A stretch of 64,000 bases of DNA from positions 35,045,715 to 35,109,714 of the forward strand of contig OU452200.1 in the NCBI GenBank assembly GCA_911728435.2. Direction: 5' to 3'. This stretch comes from Apoderus coryli (taxonomy: Eukaryota > Arthropoda > Insecta > Coleoptera > Attelabidae). The translations under genes and the position numbers were made by a program. Of this stretch, positions 54,046 to 64,000 are shown piece after piece (position 1 is the first letter of the stretch; the number at the start of each line of letters is the position of its first letter). The notes beneath the pieces were generated by a model that was not told the DNA's origin, ran no database searches, and worked only from the letters and a program-made list of their open reading frames with translations.

Positions 54046-57000
54046 TGTGGCGTTTAAATTTTTATCAGTTAATAATATATATATATCAACACAAACACAA
54101 AATCGTCACTAAGGAATTTAATAACAAAACCTAAAATTTATCTCACCTGTTCTATCTGAATTGAGGGCCAAGATGCGTCGGTGGCACAGCGGTCTAGCTT
54201 TTAGACAGTGGAGAATGGGAGTGAGCAATTAATATTTAATTACCACAAAACAGTTAAATATTTTAGGGCGCCAATATTTCAATTCTCACCGAGGGCACCG
54301 ATTTAATTCTGGGGAAATATAAACCATAGCCAAGTGACGATAAACAGGCTCAAAAGGAAACAAGAAATTTTAAATAAAAAAAAAATAGTCCTTAACCGTA
54401 TATTTCGGTAAGATAAAAAATAAAGTTAACTATTAAAAAGTATTAATTACTATAATATAAAAAAAAATAATCACCCACATGGGCCCAAGAATTTGCAATG
54501 GTTTCCTAAAATATATTCTCTTTTACAAAAGTTATTTGTCTCGCCTGGATCTGAGATCTATCATGAAACAGTGCACCGCTTTACGACTCACAACTCAGTC
54601 ACTATACAAGTATCTATATATAGGTATTCAAATATTCAATTCAATAACCTAAAGGAAAAAAAAATTGTAAGGACAAACTGAATGGTTTAGAAAACTTCCA
54701 ACAAACTTTAATTGATAGCAAATACTTGACAAGAGAACTTCACTGAAGGTGAATTATAAATTATTTTCAAAATTAAATGATCTCACTGAAGGTGATTATG
54801 ACTGCATCGCAGATATACACAAAGAAAAAAATTTTAAAGAAAAACTTGTCGCTTAAATTTAGCACTTAGCTGTGGTTACGGTTACACTTCGGTTCATATC
54901 CATATCTTGAACTCCACGGAAATCAGATAATTCAGCAGAAGAATTCGTCCAAGGTCAAAACTAGTCCATAGGAGAACTTGACCTTAAGGGAAAATCCACT
55001 TCTCAAAAATCAACCATAAAAACAAATCCATAAAAAGAACCATAGAATAAAAGCCCATAAAAAACCATAAAAAAAAACCCTGTGAGAGAAAGGAAGAAAA
55101 CTCAATTACTCACACAGTATTATTAGAGAAATTCCAAATTTACTATATCAATTTCGTTAAAATTAAATTCCTACCTCGTTACATTGAGGGTTTTTTTTTC
55201 CAAACACAACTGCGTAGTTTCAGTCCACAGTAACCAAAAATACCCTTACTACGGTCAAACCATAGTCTATAGTTGGATGTGAATTCCACAGCAGTCCCAG
55301 TGAATACAGTTGGCTATGAAACATAATTCAGCCGGTCAAAATCAGAAAACATAACTCAACAAAAGTTCCTTACCAAGTCGAGAGTGTTCCACTACAAGAT
55401 GGCGTCTATATCCCTCACAACGGAAGTCGTATCTCAGCCTTTACATATCAACATTATTGAACCATCAATCGTACGATGTTCAATAACAACCAAAACCCAG
55501 CTTCAATACTTTGGGTTACATAAACGTGGTGTATATCCCTTTAACTAAGGTAGATTCGCATCACCATCTATTTTCCACCACGTTTAGTTACGCCATTGAG
55601 TAAAACTATAAGTACCACTTATCTCTCAACTTGCCAAAACTATACTGAAACGCAATAGCTTAAACTCGTACTGTTATTGGACCTCCCTACCAAGAAAGAA
55701 CTCTAAATATTGTTCTCCGGGTTCCTCACACGGAAAACCTCTATGTATCTTACTTTGTTCGAAAATCAATAATCACGAAACAAGCCTGCGCAATATCCAT
55801 TAGCAATAATATAACGAGCAGGTCCCAATGGTAGGCAACCAATAAATCACACGCTGTTTCGCGCTTGCCAGATTGTAAGTAATTACTCCCTGAATATTCC
55901 CGTCATAACCAAGGACGCTCGGAAATACGAAATCACTCTCGAATCATACATTAATATAACCTCAAAAGTCCAGGTACTAAAGTCTGACTGAAACACTCAA
56001 GAACAACCACTGCCAAAAGCATTTCCACTGAAACCCAGTTCGTACAATTTCCTTCATGGTGAAACTTGACAACATCCAGCTTGGAGCCAGGCAACGTGCC
56101 AGACCGGGTACAACACTATCGCAGAGTTGCCAGTTGAATACCGCTACTGTTATAAGCTTAATAGAACTCGAATAGAATAACCCGGTGATAAGTGTAATTA
56201 CATACTTTCCAATAAAACAGTAACAGAATAACACTAGGAAACTGCACTACTCGCTATAAACGGAAAAGTTAAATAATTCATTACGCAAGTTCGTCTTAAG
56301 ATCGATGGCAACACAGGACCATGAACAGCTGAGTTTTCAACAATAAATGAATAATAACCATAACCTTTTATTGAGTTAATAATATCTATAAATTGTTACC
56401 AGTTAATATGATAATAATACCACAACCAAAATGTCCAACATCGGGAAAAAAGCATAGACAGAGATTATGAAAACACTCATACAGTCTGTCTATACGGAAG
56501 AGTTACACAATCGAGTAGAACATAACACTAACGTAGTGCTATTATTCTGGGTCACGTCCGGGAATAAACAAATAGTGCATAGTAAACTATACAACTGTGT
56601 GGTTTTAAGAACAAGTCCAGGGTGTCCACGAAGATTACCCAGCATAATTATAGTATATGCCATCCTGAAACCTTAAATCTAACATAAAGTTTCAACGCGA
56701 GGACACCATCGCCGTTGTGTCCAGTCACAGTAAGAGTGCGTGGTCCAGAACTTCCCCTTGAGTGCGGATCTCGACATCGGCCACTCAGAGACATACAACC
56801 AGGTTAGTGATCTCTTGAAAGATAGAATGAGATTAGGTATATGTTGCGCAAGCCGAATTAAGCAGCGGAAAGCCTCGTTCATATACCCTCCGGTCGCATA
56901 TCCCAGGAAGTCTTTCGCAGAGACAACTCCTACCCGAAAGTTCAACTCTTCCACACAACAGTACCCTCCCGCCGAACGAATTAACCAAAATAAAGAAAAG

Positions 57001-57987
57001 AAAAGATAGACATCACAAGATAGGAAAGAAAAAGGAAAGACGGAGCCACTAATCGCTTGTTCCAAAACAAAAACAGGAGCGGGTGTTCCCATCGAACGAC
57101 ACCGCCCCCGATCTCCTCGCCGACGATCCAGTGGAGCTCAGGTGAATCGCAGTAGTGGCACCCAGCGTCACCATCCGGTCTAATAGACTAGAACCACTCC
57201 CTCAATGGTTCGCCAGATACCACCCCCCGTCGACCACCCTTCCAAAGAACCTCACCATTGAAGGCAGCCCTTGAAGACCCGAGAGCACCTGCCGCCCGAG
57301 AGCCGAAAATTCAGGAGAACGAACAAGGACCAGTGACAACCAACGAAACAAACCAACCAAAAAGAAACATGACAACAACACACAAAATCGGTGAGTATAG
57401 TAGCATACAGAACAACGCGATACGATGGACTGTATCGTAACGTTATTCCTCAATCTCTTACAGGACAGATGACCGCCTATTTTCAGCTTAGAGATGTTCA
57501 CTATACAGAATATCTCCAGCGTAAGTTAAGATCCCACCCAGCAGGTACAACAAAACTACGGTATGAACCTGACTTATTACCCTAATTACCGAATAAAGCA
57601 CATCCGTGCCATCAACCTCAAGAAAAACCCATGGAAGCACACTCCATACTCAAAATTCCAATTACGAGGGCCATATCAAAACAAGTAAGTACTTTCTATA
57701 CAGAAATCAACTCATAATTAAACAGATCTAAACATTACAGGTGTCTGACATTATAGAAACACAGAATAAGGGCAACATTAGTAAACAACCATGTGCAGGT
57801 CAGGACTAAACAGTTTCCTTGCTAATAACGAACGACATAAAAGGCAAAAGGCATACACGAGCAGATGGTATAGTATATCCGGATAGTAAAACAATTATTA
57901 TTAGGGATTTATAAACTGTAAGTATTGTTAATCAGTCAAATAATAAAAATGTGTTAAAATTACTTTGTACGTTTTTGAAACGTTACA
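54046..57987 (-). repeat. Gypsy 5' LTR (3,942 bp)
   Basis: Promoter-side LTR. Matches 45220-49162 with the offset changing from 8826 to 8825 at a missing base near 54895. It repeats the antisense frame (57192-57585). U3/R/U5 borders were not determined. Confidence 0.97.
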
Positions 57988-57991
57988 AGTG
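57988..57991. repeat. 4-bp target duplication AGTG, right
   Basis: Pairs with 45216-45219. Confidence 0.85.
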
Positions 57992-58547
57992 GGTCGGTTT
58001 GTCTTTTTTTCCAGGATTCATTCTTGTATTATGTTGCGTGCAGCTACGCTTAATTCTCTGAAAGTCTCTTCTAGTCGTTCCCCGTTTGGTATTGAAGCCC
58101 CAATGCTTTGCCACTTTGCTTACTGGAAACCGAGGTTAATCATGGTCGCCATTCTCCCACTGACGAAGTTGTCTAAAACATTGATGCTGTGCAAAAACTG
58201 GTCAAGTAAGATGGTCATGTAACATACTATAAGATTGAGGCAATCTTAGACATTAGTTCCACGAGCAAACACAAAAACATAAAATATTACATGGAAATGG
58301 ATTCCACACAATTTGACGAAAACTCAAAAAGATGCGTGTCAATGGGTGCGCAAACAAATGCTCAAAAAATACAATAGATCGAAGCACATGAAAACGAATG
58401 ATTACTTGTCTTATCCACAACAACTGGTCATGTTGCAACTCTACCTTTAGAGGAATGTCTTCCGCAGCTTAAGGTCGGCTTACGAAATCAGGAAGGGCAG
58501 CAAAAGAGCTACAAGGATGCTATTCATGTAAGTAATAAAAAATATTG
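57992..58547. other. Unassigned sequence
   Basis: No recognisable gene. Possibly LINE-derived on the minus strand, given the RT fragment that follows. Confidence 0.3.
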
Positions 58548-58790
58548 GCCCTAAAATCGTTCCCTGCGGCACACCACACGTCATCAATCCAAAGTCACTA
58601 TAGGTATTTTCAATTTTGACAATTCATTCAAAACATCATCATGCGAAACCGTATCAACTGCTTTTTCTAAAGCAAAGGCCACACAAAGTGCTGCATTTTT
58701 GTTATCAATTGTATTATAGATTTTCTCAGTGAGATAGAATAACGCGTCTGCAGTTGATTTTGCCTGTCTGAAGCATATGGGAAAAAAAGT
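58548..58790 (-). pseudogene. LINE RT fragment (motifs 2a-B)
   Basis: From 58790: PYAFRQAKSTADALFYLTEK, NTIDNKNAALCVAFALEKAVDTV (motif A region; Leu-Glu-Lys-Ala where DLEKAFD is usual), then after a deletion CGVPQGTILGPI (motif B). The motif A Asp appears replaced by Ala. About 80 residues survive. Fits a jockey/CR1-type LINE. Confidence 0.75.
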
Positions 58791-59706
58791 TATGACAAAC
58801 GGTTCATAAGGGTCCTTATTTTGAAAAACAAAAAAACAACTGTCAATGATAAATTACTGTTTTGATTAAGAGGCCCAGAATTTAAATAGTGTACTATTCT
58901 ATATTAGCGTTGGCCTGTTAGCATCATCCACGTCTACCTTGCAAAGGATAGTATTGTGAAATGTATTAATTCGTTTGTATTCTCTTCTAACTTTTGTTAA
59001 ATCCCTTTAAAAGATGTCGAATTATTTTCGTATGATAAAATTGTAAAAGAGCCCAATATTATAACTTTATACATATTAAATTCCATATAAAAATACTGTA
59101 ATAAATATGTTTTAAATTTTTTCATCCTATCTTGCTGGCTTAATTGATGCCTGGGGAAAATACAATATTTTCGCAGGACCCACTTTTAAACCGGAATAAT
59201 ACGTTTCACTAAAAATTTTATGGATTTTTACGCAATTTCTCGTCAAAATTGGACAAAATGTTATAATATAGAAAGTGATCGATTATAAATTTAATTTTCT
59301 AAAGCAGAGAATGTTTATAATAGCAGGATATCTTTTACGGTTATTGACAAGGGATAGGGGACTAATGAAAATTGATGTTTCCAAGTCAGAATAATGATTT
59401 AGGGATTTACTTGCCTTCTACTAAACATACTTTAAACACAATATTAAATAAGTCTCTCCGATATTTGAGGCGATTACGAGGGGTACCAAATGTACAACAA
59501 AGAAAGCAGATGGAGTTTCTAACGATAGGTATTCTGGAAAAAACAAACATGGTTTGCGTTAAATTTGCTGCTTATAAAGTCTGCTGAAATTATAAAAAGG
59601 AGTACCAGTTGTTTAAATAGTTGAGTAGATATAAACTAATCAAATAAGAGAAATATCTGAAGAAGAGGTTCGAGCAGTGGCGGGTAGTATATAAGAGTAC
59701 GTCACA
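58791..59706. other. Unassigned AT-rich sequence
   Basis: The frame at 59372-59587 (71 codons) has no recognised domain. Confidence 0.35.
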
Positions 59707-59714
59707 ATATAGAT
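59707..59714. repeat. 8-bp target duplication ATATAGAT, left
   Basis: Repeated exactly at 61210-61217, immediately outside the CAGTGGTCGC ends. Confidence 0.9.
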
Positions 59715-61209
59715 CAGTGGTCGCCAACCTTCTGAATGTATTGAGCACCTTCGGCAATTGTAGAATGTACAGTGAGCTACTTTTTTTGAATGTACAGTGT
59801 TTTTGGGGCCTTGGTGTGCTATAGGACGCTATCATACAGGACCTAATCAAGACCTAAGAAATTATTTTTAATGACGGTTTAGGCGTATGTCATTTGGCAT
59901 GAAAATATCCCTTCATAATATCATTGTCCTGCGTAAATTTCACGACCCCATTATTAGGAAAACAGATTTCAATTTTTTGGGGCCTTTGTTTGGTATAGGA
60001 CGCTATCATACAGGACCTAATCAAGACCTAAGAAACTATCCTTAATGACCGTTCCGAAGAATGTCGTTTGGCATGCAAATAGCCCTTCATAATATCGTTG
60101 TCCTGCGTAAATTTCACGACCCCATTATTAGAAAAACAGATTTAAATTTTTTGGGGCCTTTGTTTGGTATAGGACGCTATCATACAGGACCTAATCAAGA
60201 CCTAAGAAACTATCCTTAATGACCGTTCCGAAGAATGTCGTTTGACACGCAAATAGCCCTTCATTATATCATTGTCCTGCGTAAATTACACGACCCCATC
60301 ATTAGGAAAACAGATTTTAATTTTTTTGGGCCTTGGTTTGGTATAGGACTCTATCATACAGGACCTAAGCAAGACCTAAGAAACTATCCTTAATGACCGT
60401 TCCGAAGAATGTCGTTTGGCATGCAAATAGCTCTTCATAATATCATTGTCCTGCGTAAATTTCACGACCCCATTATTAGGAAAACAGAATTCAATTTTTG
60501 GGGGCCTTGGTTTGGTATAAGACGCTATCAGACAGGATCTAATCAAGACCTAAGAAACTATCCTTAATGACCGTTCCGAAGAATGTCGTTTGACATGCAA
60601 ATAGCCCTTCGTAATATCATTTGTCCTGTGTAAATTTCACGACCCGTCATTAGGAAAACAGATTTCAATCTTTTTGGGGCCTTGGTTTCGTATAGGACGC
60701 TATCATACAGGACCGAATCAAGACCTAAGAAACTATCCTTAATGAGCAATCCTCCGCATGTCGTTTGGCATGTAGATAGCCCTTCATAATATGATTGTCC
60801 TGCGTAAATATCACGACCCCATTATTAGGGAACCCGATTTCAATTTTTTGGGGCCTTGGTTTGGTATAGGACGCTATCATACAGAACCTAATCAAGACCT
60901 AAGAAACTATCCTTAATGAGCAATCCTCCGCATGTTGTTTGGCATGTAGATAGCCCTTCATAATATGATTGTCCTGCGTAAATATCACGACCCCATTATT
61001 AGGGAACCAGATTTCAATTTTTTGGGGCCTTGGTTTGGTATAGGACGCTATCATACAGAACCTAATCAAGACCTAAGAAACTATCCTTAATGAGGAATCC
61101 TCCGCAGGTCGTTTGGCATGTAGATAGATAAGTTGGGAGCTACGTACCAGAAATCTCTTCGTGAGCTACCAGAATCTCTTCGCGAGCTACCACGGGCTCG
61201 CGACCACTG
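59715..61209. mobile_element. Non-autonomous hAT element carrying a tandem array
   Basis: 1,495 bp. The left end CAGTGGTCGCCAACC and right end (reverse) CAGTGGTCGCGAGCC share a perfect 10-bp start of the hAT type, with an 8-bp target duplication, the hAT hallmark. Subterminal 'gagctac' words occur near both ends (59774; 61138, 61156, 61179) and could be transposase sites. There is no transposase frame. Nearly the whole interior is the 174-bp array. Confidence 0.9.
59805..61120 (+). repeat. 174-bp tandem repeat, eight units, inside the hAT element
   Basis: 'ggggccttggtttggtatag' (with variants) starts units at 59805, 59979, 60153, 60327, 60501, 60676, 60850 and 61024: spacing 174 bp with one 175. 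Units carry 'gacgctatcatacaggacct', 'gaaactatccttaatga' and 'ttcacgaccccattattagg'. The last three units share 'caatcctccgca' in place of 'cgttccgaagaa', showing sub-families and recent local expansion. Confidence 0.95.
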
Positions 61210-61217
61210 ATATAGAT

Positions 61218-61989
61218 GGTCGACCTTGAGCCGACCAATGGCAATTGATAATTATTTGATTCTAATGCAGTTTTTAGAGCCTGATGACGTATACACACAG
61301 AGCTGCAGAATAGACAGATCCGTAGCGTTTGTTTGCCGCTATAGCTTATGTTTTATATTTTGCGTTTGTCAAACGCAAGCATTGACAAAAACCTGGAATT
61401 AGACAAATTGGATGGCATACGCCTCATTTAAATATTCTTCCATAAACCGGAGAAACAGTTATTTAAGAAAATTTAATAAAAACATTTATCAAAAATATGG
61501 ATGGATCTGTGGCTGCGAAATAAAAAATAGGCTATTTTGTTTTGTGTGTGTACTTTTTGGTAGTGGAACGCATTGAACAATTAGGCGTGTTGATGATTTA
61601 GTGCATCTCGCTGAAAAGGCCAAACTGCATGGAAATTCCAAACAGCATCTTACAAATCAAATGCGTCTAACATTATTAGGGAAAAGAAATATACAAGAAC
61701 GGCTGGATATTGCAATTTGCAACAACATTGCAAGATATAACAAGAAGATAACTAGAAATAGATTTGCACTTGCCTCTTTAACAGGTCACGAGCAGCCACT
61801 GGGTTCTATCTAGTCTACTTGTTCGGGAAACATTATACGACATTATAGAATAAGTGTAAAATGTTGCGATCCAAATTAAAGACAAGAACGACATCAGCTG
61901 GATATAGAAACTAATCGTTTTCATGACTAAGTTTGTCATAGAAGCTCCTCGAAAATTACATAAGTATAGTTTTCTTTTTTCACGCCGTG
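61218..61989. other. Unassigned sequence with one short open frame
   Basis: 61601-61813 (70 codons, LHGNSKQHLTNQMRLTLLGK and onward) is basic and mostly helical-looking but not recognised. The rest shows nothing. Confidence 0.3.
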
Positions 61990-63440
61990 CTTATACTTGG
62001 TAAGGTGGTATACTAGGGTAAGCCGTTGCCACGAACTGGTTAAAACGATAGTCGATGATATTTTGGTGGTAAGAAAGTCTGACTCGAAAACAAAGGCAAA
62101 AAGGGTACTCACAATTATAAGTGAGATCTTAAACGGATCTCTGATATTTTCAAACAATCTCTGGCTAGTCGGTCCCCTAAACTAGATCACTTGAGGTTTA
62201 TTGTGTTTAAGGGAAAATGTTTGACTCAGGTAATTCTCAAAAAACGGACAGAATTGGATTCTGACCTCTTACATGTTTTTAGTCAATGCACTAAAAAGAC
62301 AAGGGTGACAGTGAACAATTGAGGTAGCAAAATTATACTTAGATGACGGTATTTCTAAAGTAGTAGTATAGAATGAAGTTTATTTACGTGTTATGTGCAC
62401 ACATCGGTTATATCCAACCGCATGCAAATTGCATTAAACAAAATTAAAAACTGGTGCGATACTGAGGGATTGAATATAAATCCGAAAAAACAGTGTTGGT
62501 ACCATTCACGAAAAAGAGAAAGGTGGACATTATTAACCCCACTCTCAGCGGTGAGCAAGTTTGCCTTTCGGATAAAGTCAAATACCTGGGAGTAATCCTG
62601 GATAAACGACTAATCTGGAATGGAATCAGCATATAGAGAAAACCATATCGAAAGCCACAGCGGCCATATGGACGTTTCACAGGCTACTCGGTAGGACTTG
62701 GGGACTAAAGCCAAAGCTCACATACTGGGTGTACCAAACAGTCACCAAACTCATGGTTAGATACGCTTCATTAGTATGGTGGCCAAAAGTTAATATTAAG
62801 CATACACAATGCCGTCTTCAAAAGTTGCAACGGCTTGCATTTTTAGGAATAACAGGGGCAATGCGACCTTGCCCCACAGCAGCGATGGAAACGTTGCTGC
62901 ATCTGATACCTTTGCCTGTCCTAGTTCTAAAAAGAGGCAGCAATTAGCGCTCTGAAACTGGCACAGGTAATGGAATACAAATCTGGCGATCTAGAGGGAC
63001 ACATGGGAATCCTGAATCTAATACCTTTGGATTCAGGAAGAAAACCGTCGGACGCTTTGCCACGCAAACATGATTTTGAAATCCCATTTGAAGTGGTCAT
63101 TGGAGACCGTCAAAAATGGCTAAATGGGGAACCACGATTCCCAGAAAACACATCCGTCTGGTATACGGACGATTCAAAAGGAATAGCAGGGAACACAGGC
63201 ATGAGAGTATACGGGCCTAATTGCAGGCTCTCTGAATCTCTCGGGAAAAGTCCCACTATATTCCAAGCAGAGATCAACGCTATTAATCGTTGTGCTCAAG
63301 AATGCCTGCAGAGAGGCATCCCGGAACGGCAGATCAATATTATGTCAGTAGTAGCTGGACAACTAGTGAGAAATATTTTCCTTAAAATTATGATGTCTAA
63401 TTTATTCAAAAGCATTAAAACAGTCTTAGAAAAAGTATAG
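61990..63440 (+). pseudogene. Decayed LINE with RT and RNase H
   Basis: Pieces in order: VDDILVVRKS near 62055 (possible RT motif C, weak), RMQIALNKIKNWCDTEGLNI (62400-62480, RT palm/thumb), a MVRYASLVWWPKV segment and FLGITGAMRPCPTAAMETLL (62729-62910), then RNase H VWYTDDSKGIAGNTGMRVYG (63160-63215) and FQAEINAINRCAQECL (63260-63310). The order matches the element at 15754-17068, so an I/LOA-type LINE. The C-terminal RNase H motifs (SDSQ, HxG) are lost after about 63340. Confidence 0.78.
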
Positions 63441-64000
63441 TGTGAAACTCACATTAAAAGACCATTTCCTACTCGTATGATTAGTTTTAATTAAGCTCAA
63501 TAAGCACTGATTTAATTAGACCGTGTGTTACGAATGTAAACAAAATGTCACCACAGTCGACTTGGATTCGACGTTGCCAAATTGACTTGTTCATGGCTTG
63601 TCTAAAGATGATTGTGGCTGAGCTAACGTTTTCTCCGGAAAAAGCACCGCATGCATGCTCAAAGACGCAGAACGGCAGAATGATGCTAATGAATTCTTGT
63701 TGACAATTGACGACAGGCCAATTGTTTTTTAGACGTTTATTGTTTGATATTGTGGGACCCTGTATTGTAGTGGACTACGTATTTAAGACAGTTTTTAGGA
63801 TAAAAAAATCTAAAAGTTTGTTTTACTAAACGGCATAATGCAAATAGTTTGCATAAGTTTAAAATTCTTAGGAAATGTTTTATTTGGTAGAATGATTTCT
63901 GCGAAGTGGGATTTCCAGTCTTATGGTTTTAGTCGTAATAAAAATTAATGGTCTTAAAATAAATATTAGAATATACATTTTTCAAGCGAACTTTTGCCCA
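63441..64000. other. Unassigned sequence to the window edge
   Basis: Nothing recognised. Confidence 0.35.

Larger units (their letters stand above)
45220..57987 (-). mobile_element. Complete Ty3/gypsy LTR retrotransposon with giant LTRs
   Basis: 12,768 bp, transcribed on the minus strand: LTR (54046-57987), tRNA-Lys PBS, gag, pol in the -1 frame, polypurine tract, LTR (45220-49162). Flanked by AGTG at 45216-45219 and 57988-57991. LTRs start TG and end CA. The two LTRs appear almost identical (one single-base indel noticed, near 46069), so the insertion is recent. No env frame lies between pol and the LTR: only 21 bp separate the pol stop from the polypurine tract. The LTRs together (7.9 kb) exceed the internal region (4.9 kb). 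One amber codon interrupts RT, so this copy probably needs help to move. Confidence 0.97.

Noticed and set aside
45220..57987. Endogenous retrovirus (errantivirus) with env
   Set aside because: Only 21 bp lie between the pol stop and the polypurine tract, and no env-like frame exists in the internal region.
59805..61120. CRISPR array
   Set aside because: Units are contiguous 174-bp repeats with no unique spacers, inside a hAT element of a eukaryotic genome.

Overview
The window looks like transposon-dense nuclear DNA from an arthropod, most likely an insect. It is AT-rich. Nearly everything recognisable is a mobile element of an animal or insect type: Ty3/gypsy, Penelope-like (PLE), jockey/I-type LINEs, mariner, IS630/Tc1-like, hAT and fold-back MITEs. 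No bacterial operons, CRISPR arrays or rRNA genes were seen. The species cannot be named from sequence alone. The only hint of a host gene is one possible first coding exon with a splice donor at 19412-19475.

Left third (1-20 kb): a long-TIR mariner (1589-8506) is broken up by a 5'-truncated PLE (1796-3049, 13-bp target duplication, GIY-YIG remnant, hammerhead motif) and by a 5'-truncated LINE (about 6800-8138). A 1.75-kb LINE with an intact 411-codon ORF1 but almost no ORF2 sits at 9103-10850 between 13-bp target duplications. A fold-back element (13008-13570), a solitary hammerhead motif (14236-14277) and an antisense LINE carrying RNase H (15754-17068) follow.

Middle (20-45 kb): a modular fold-back (20640-21212); an IS630/Tc1-like element with TIRs of about 0.66 kb (22660-24592); short tandem repeats; and a dispersed repeat family with a tRNA-like block at its centre. 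One copy of that family is split by a second PLE (27241-28619), whose inverted pLTRs carry hammerhead motifs on opposite strands. Degenerate LINEs, small MITEs, a two-level tandem repeat (35771-37570) and IS630-like transposase fragments fill the rest.

Right third (45-64 kb): one young, complete Ty3/gypsy element of 12,768 bp on the minus strand (45220-57987). Its LTRs are nearly identical and unusually long at about 3.94 kb. It has a 4-bp target duplication, an 18-nt tRNA-Lys primer-binding site, a G-rich polypurine tract, gag, an in-phase GGGAAAC slippery site for -1 entry into pol, and pol (PR-RT-RNaseH-IN) interrupted by one amber codon. No env is present. Beyond it lie a LINE RT fragment, a non-autonomous hAT element (59715-61209, 8-bp target duplication) whose interior is eight units of a 174-bp tandem repeat, and a decayed RNase-H LINE.

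The best leads are the giant-LTR gypsy element with an antisense, apparently spliceable frame inside each LTR; the set of hammerhead ribozyme motifs in different states of decay; and the hAT element carrying a satellite-like array whose relatives are scattered elsewhere in the window.
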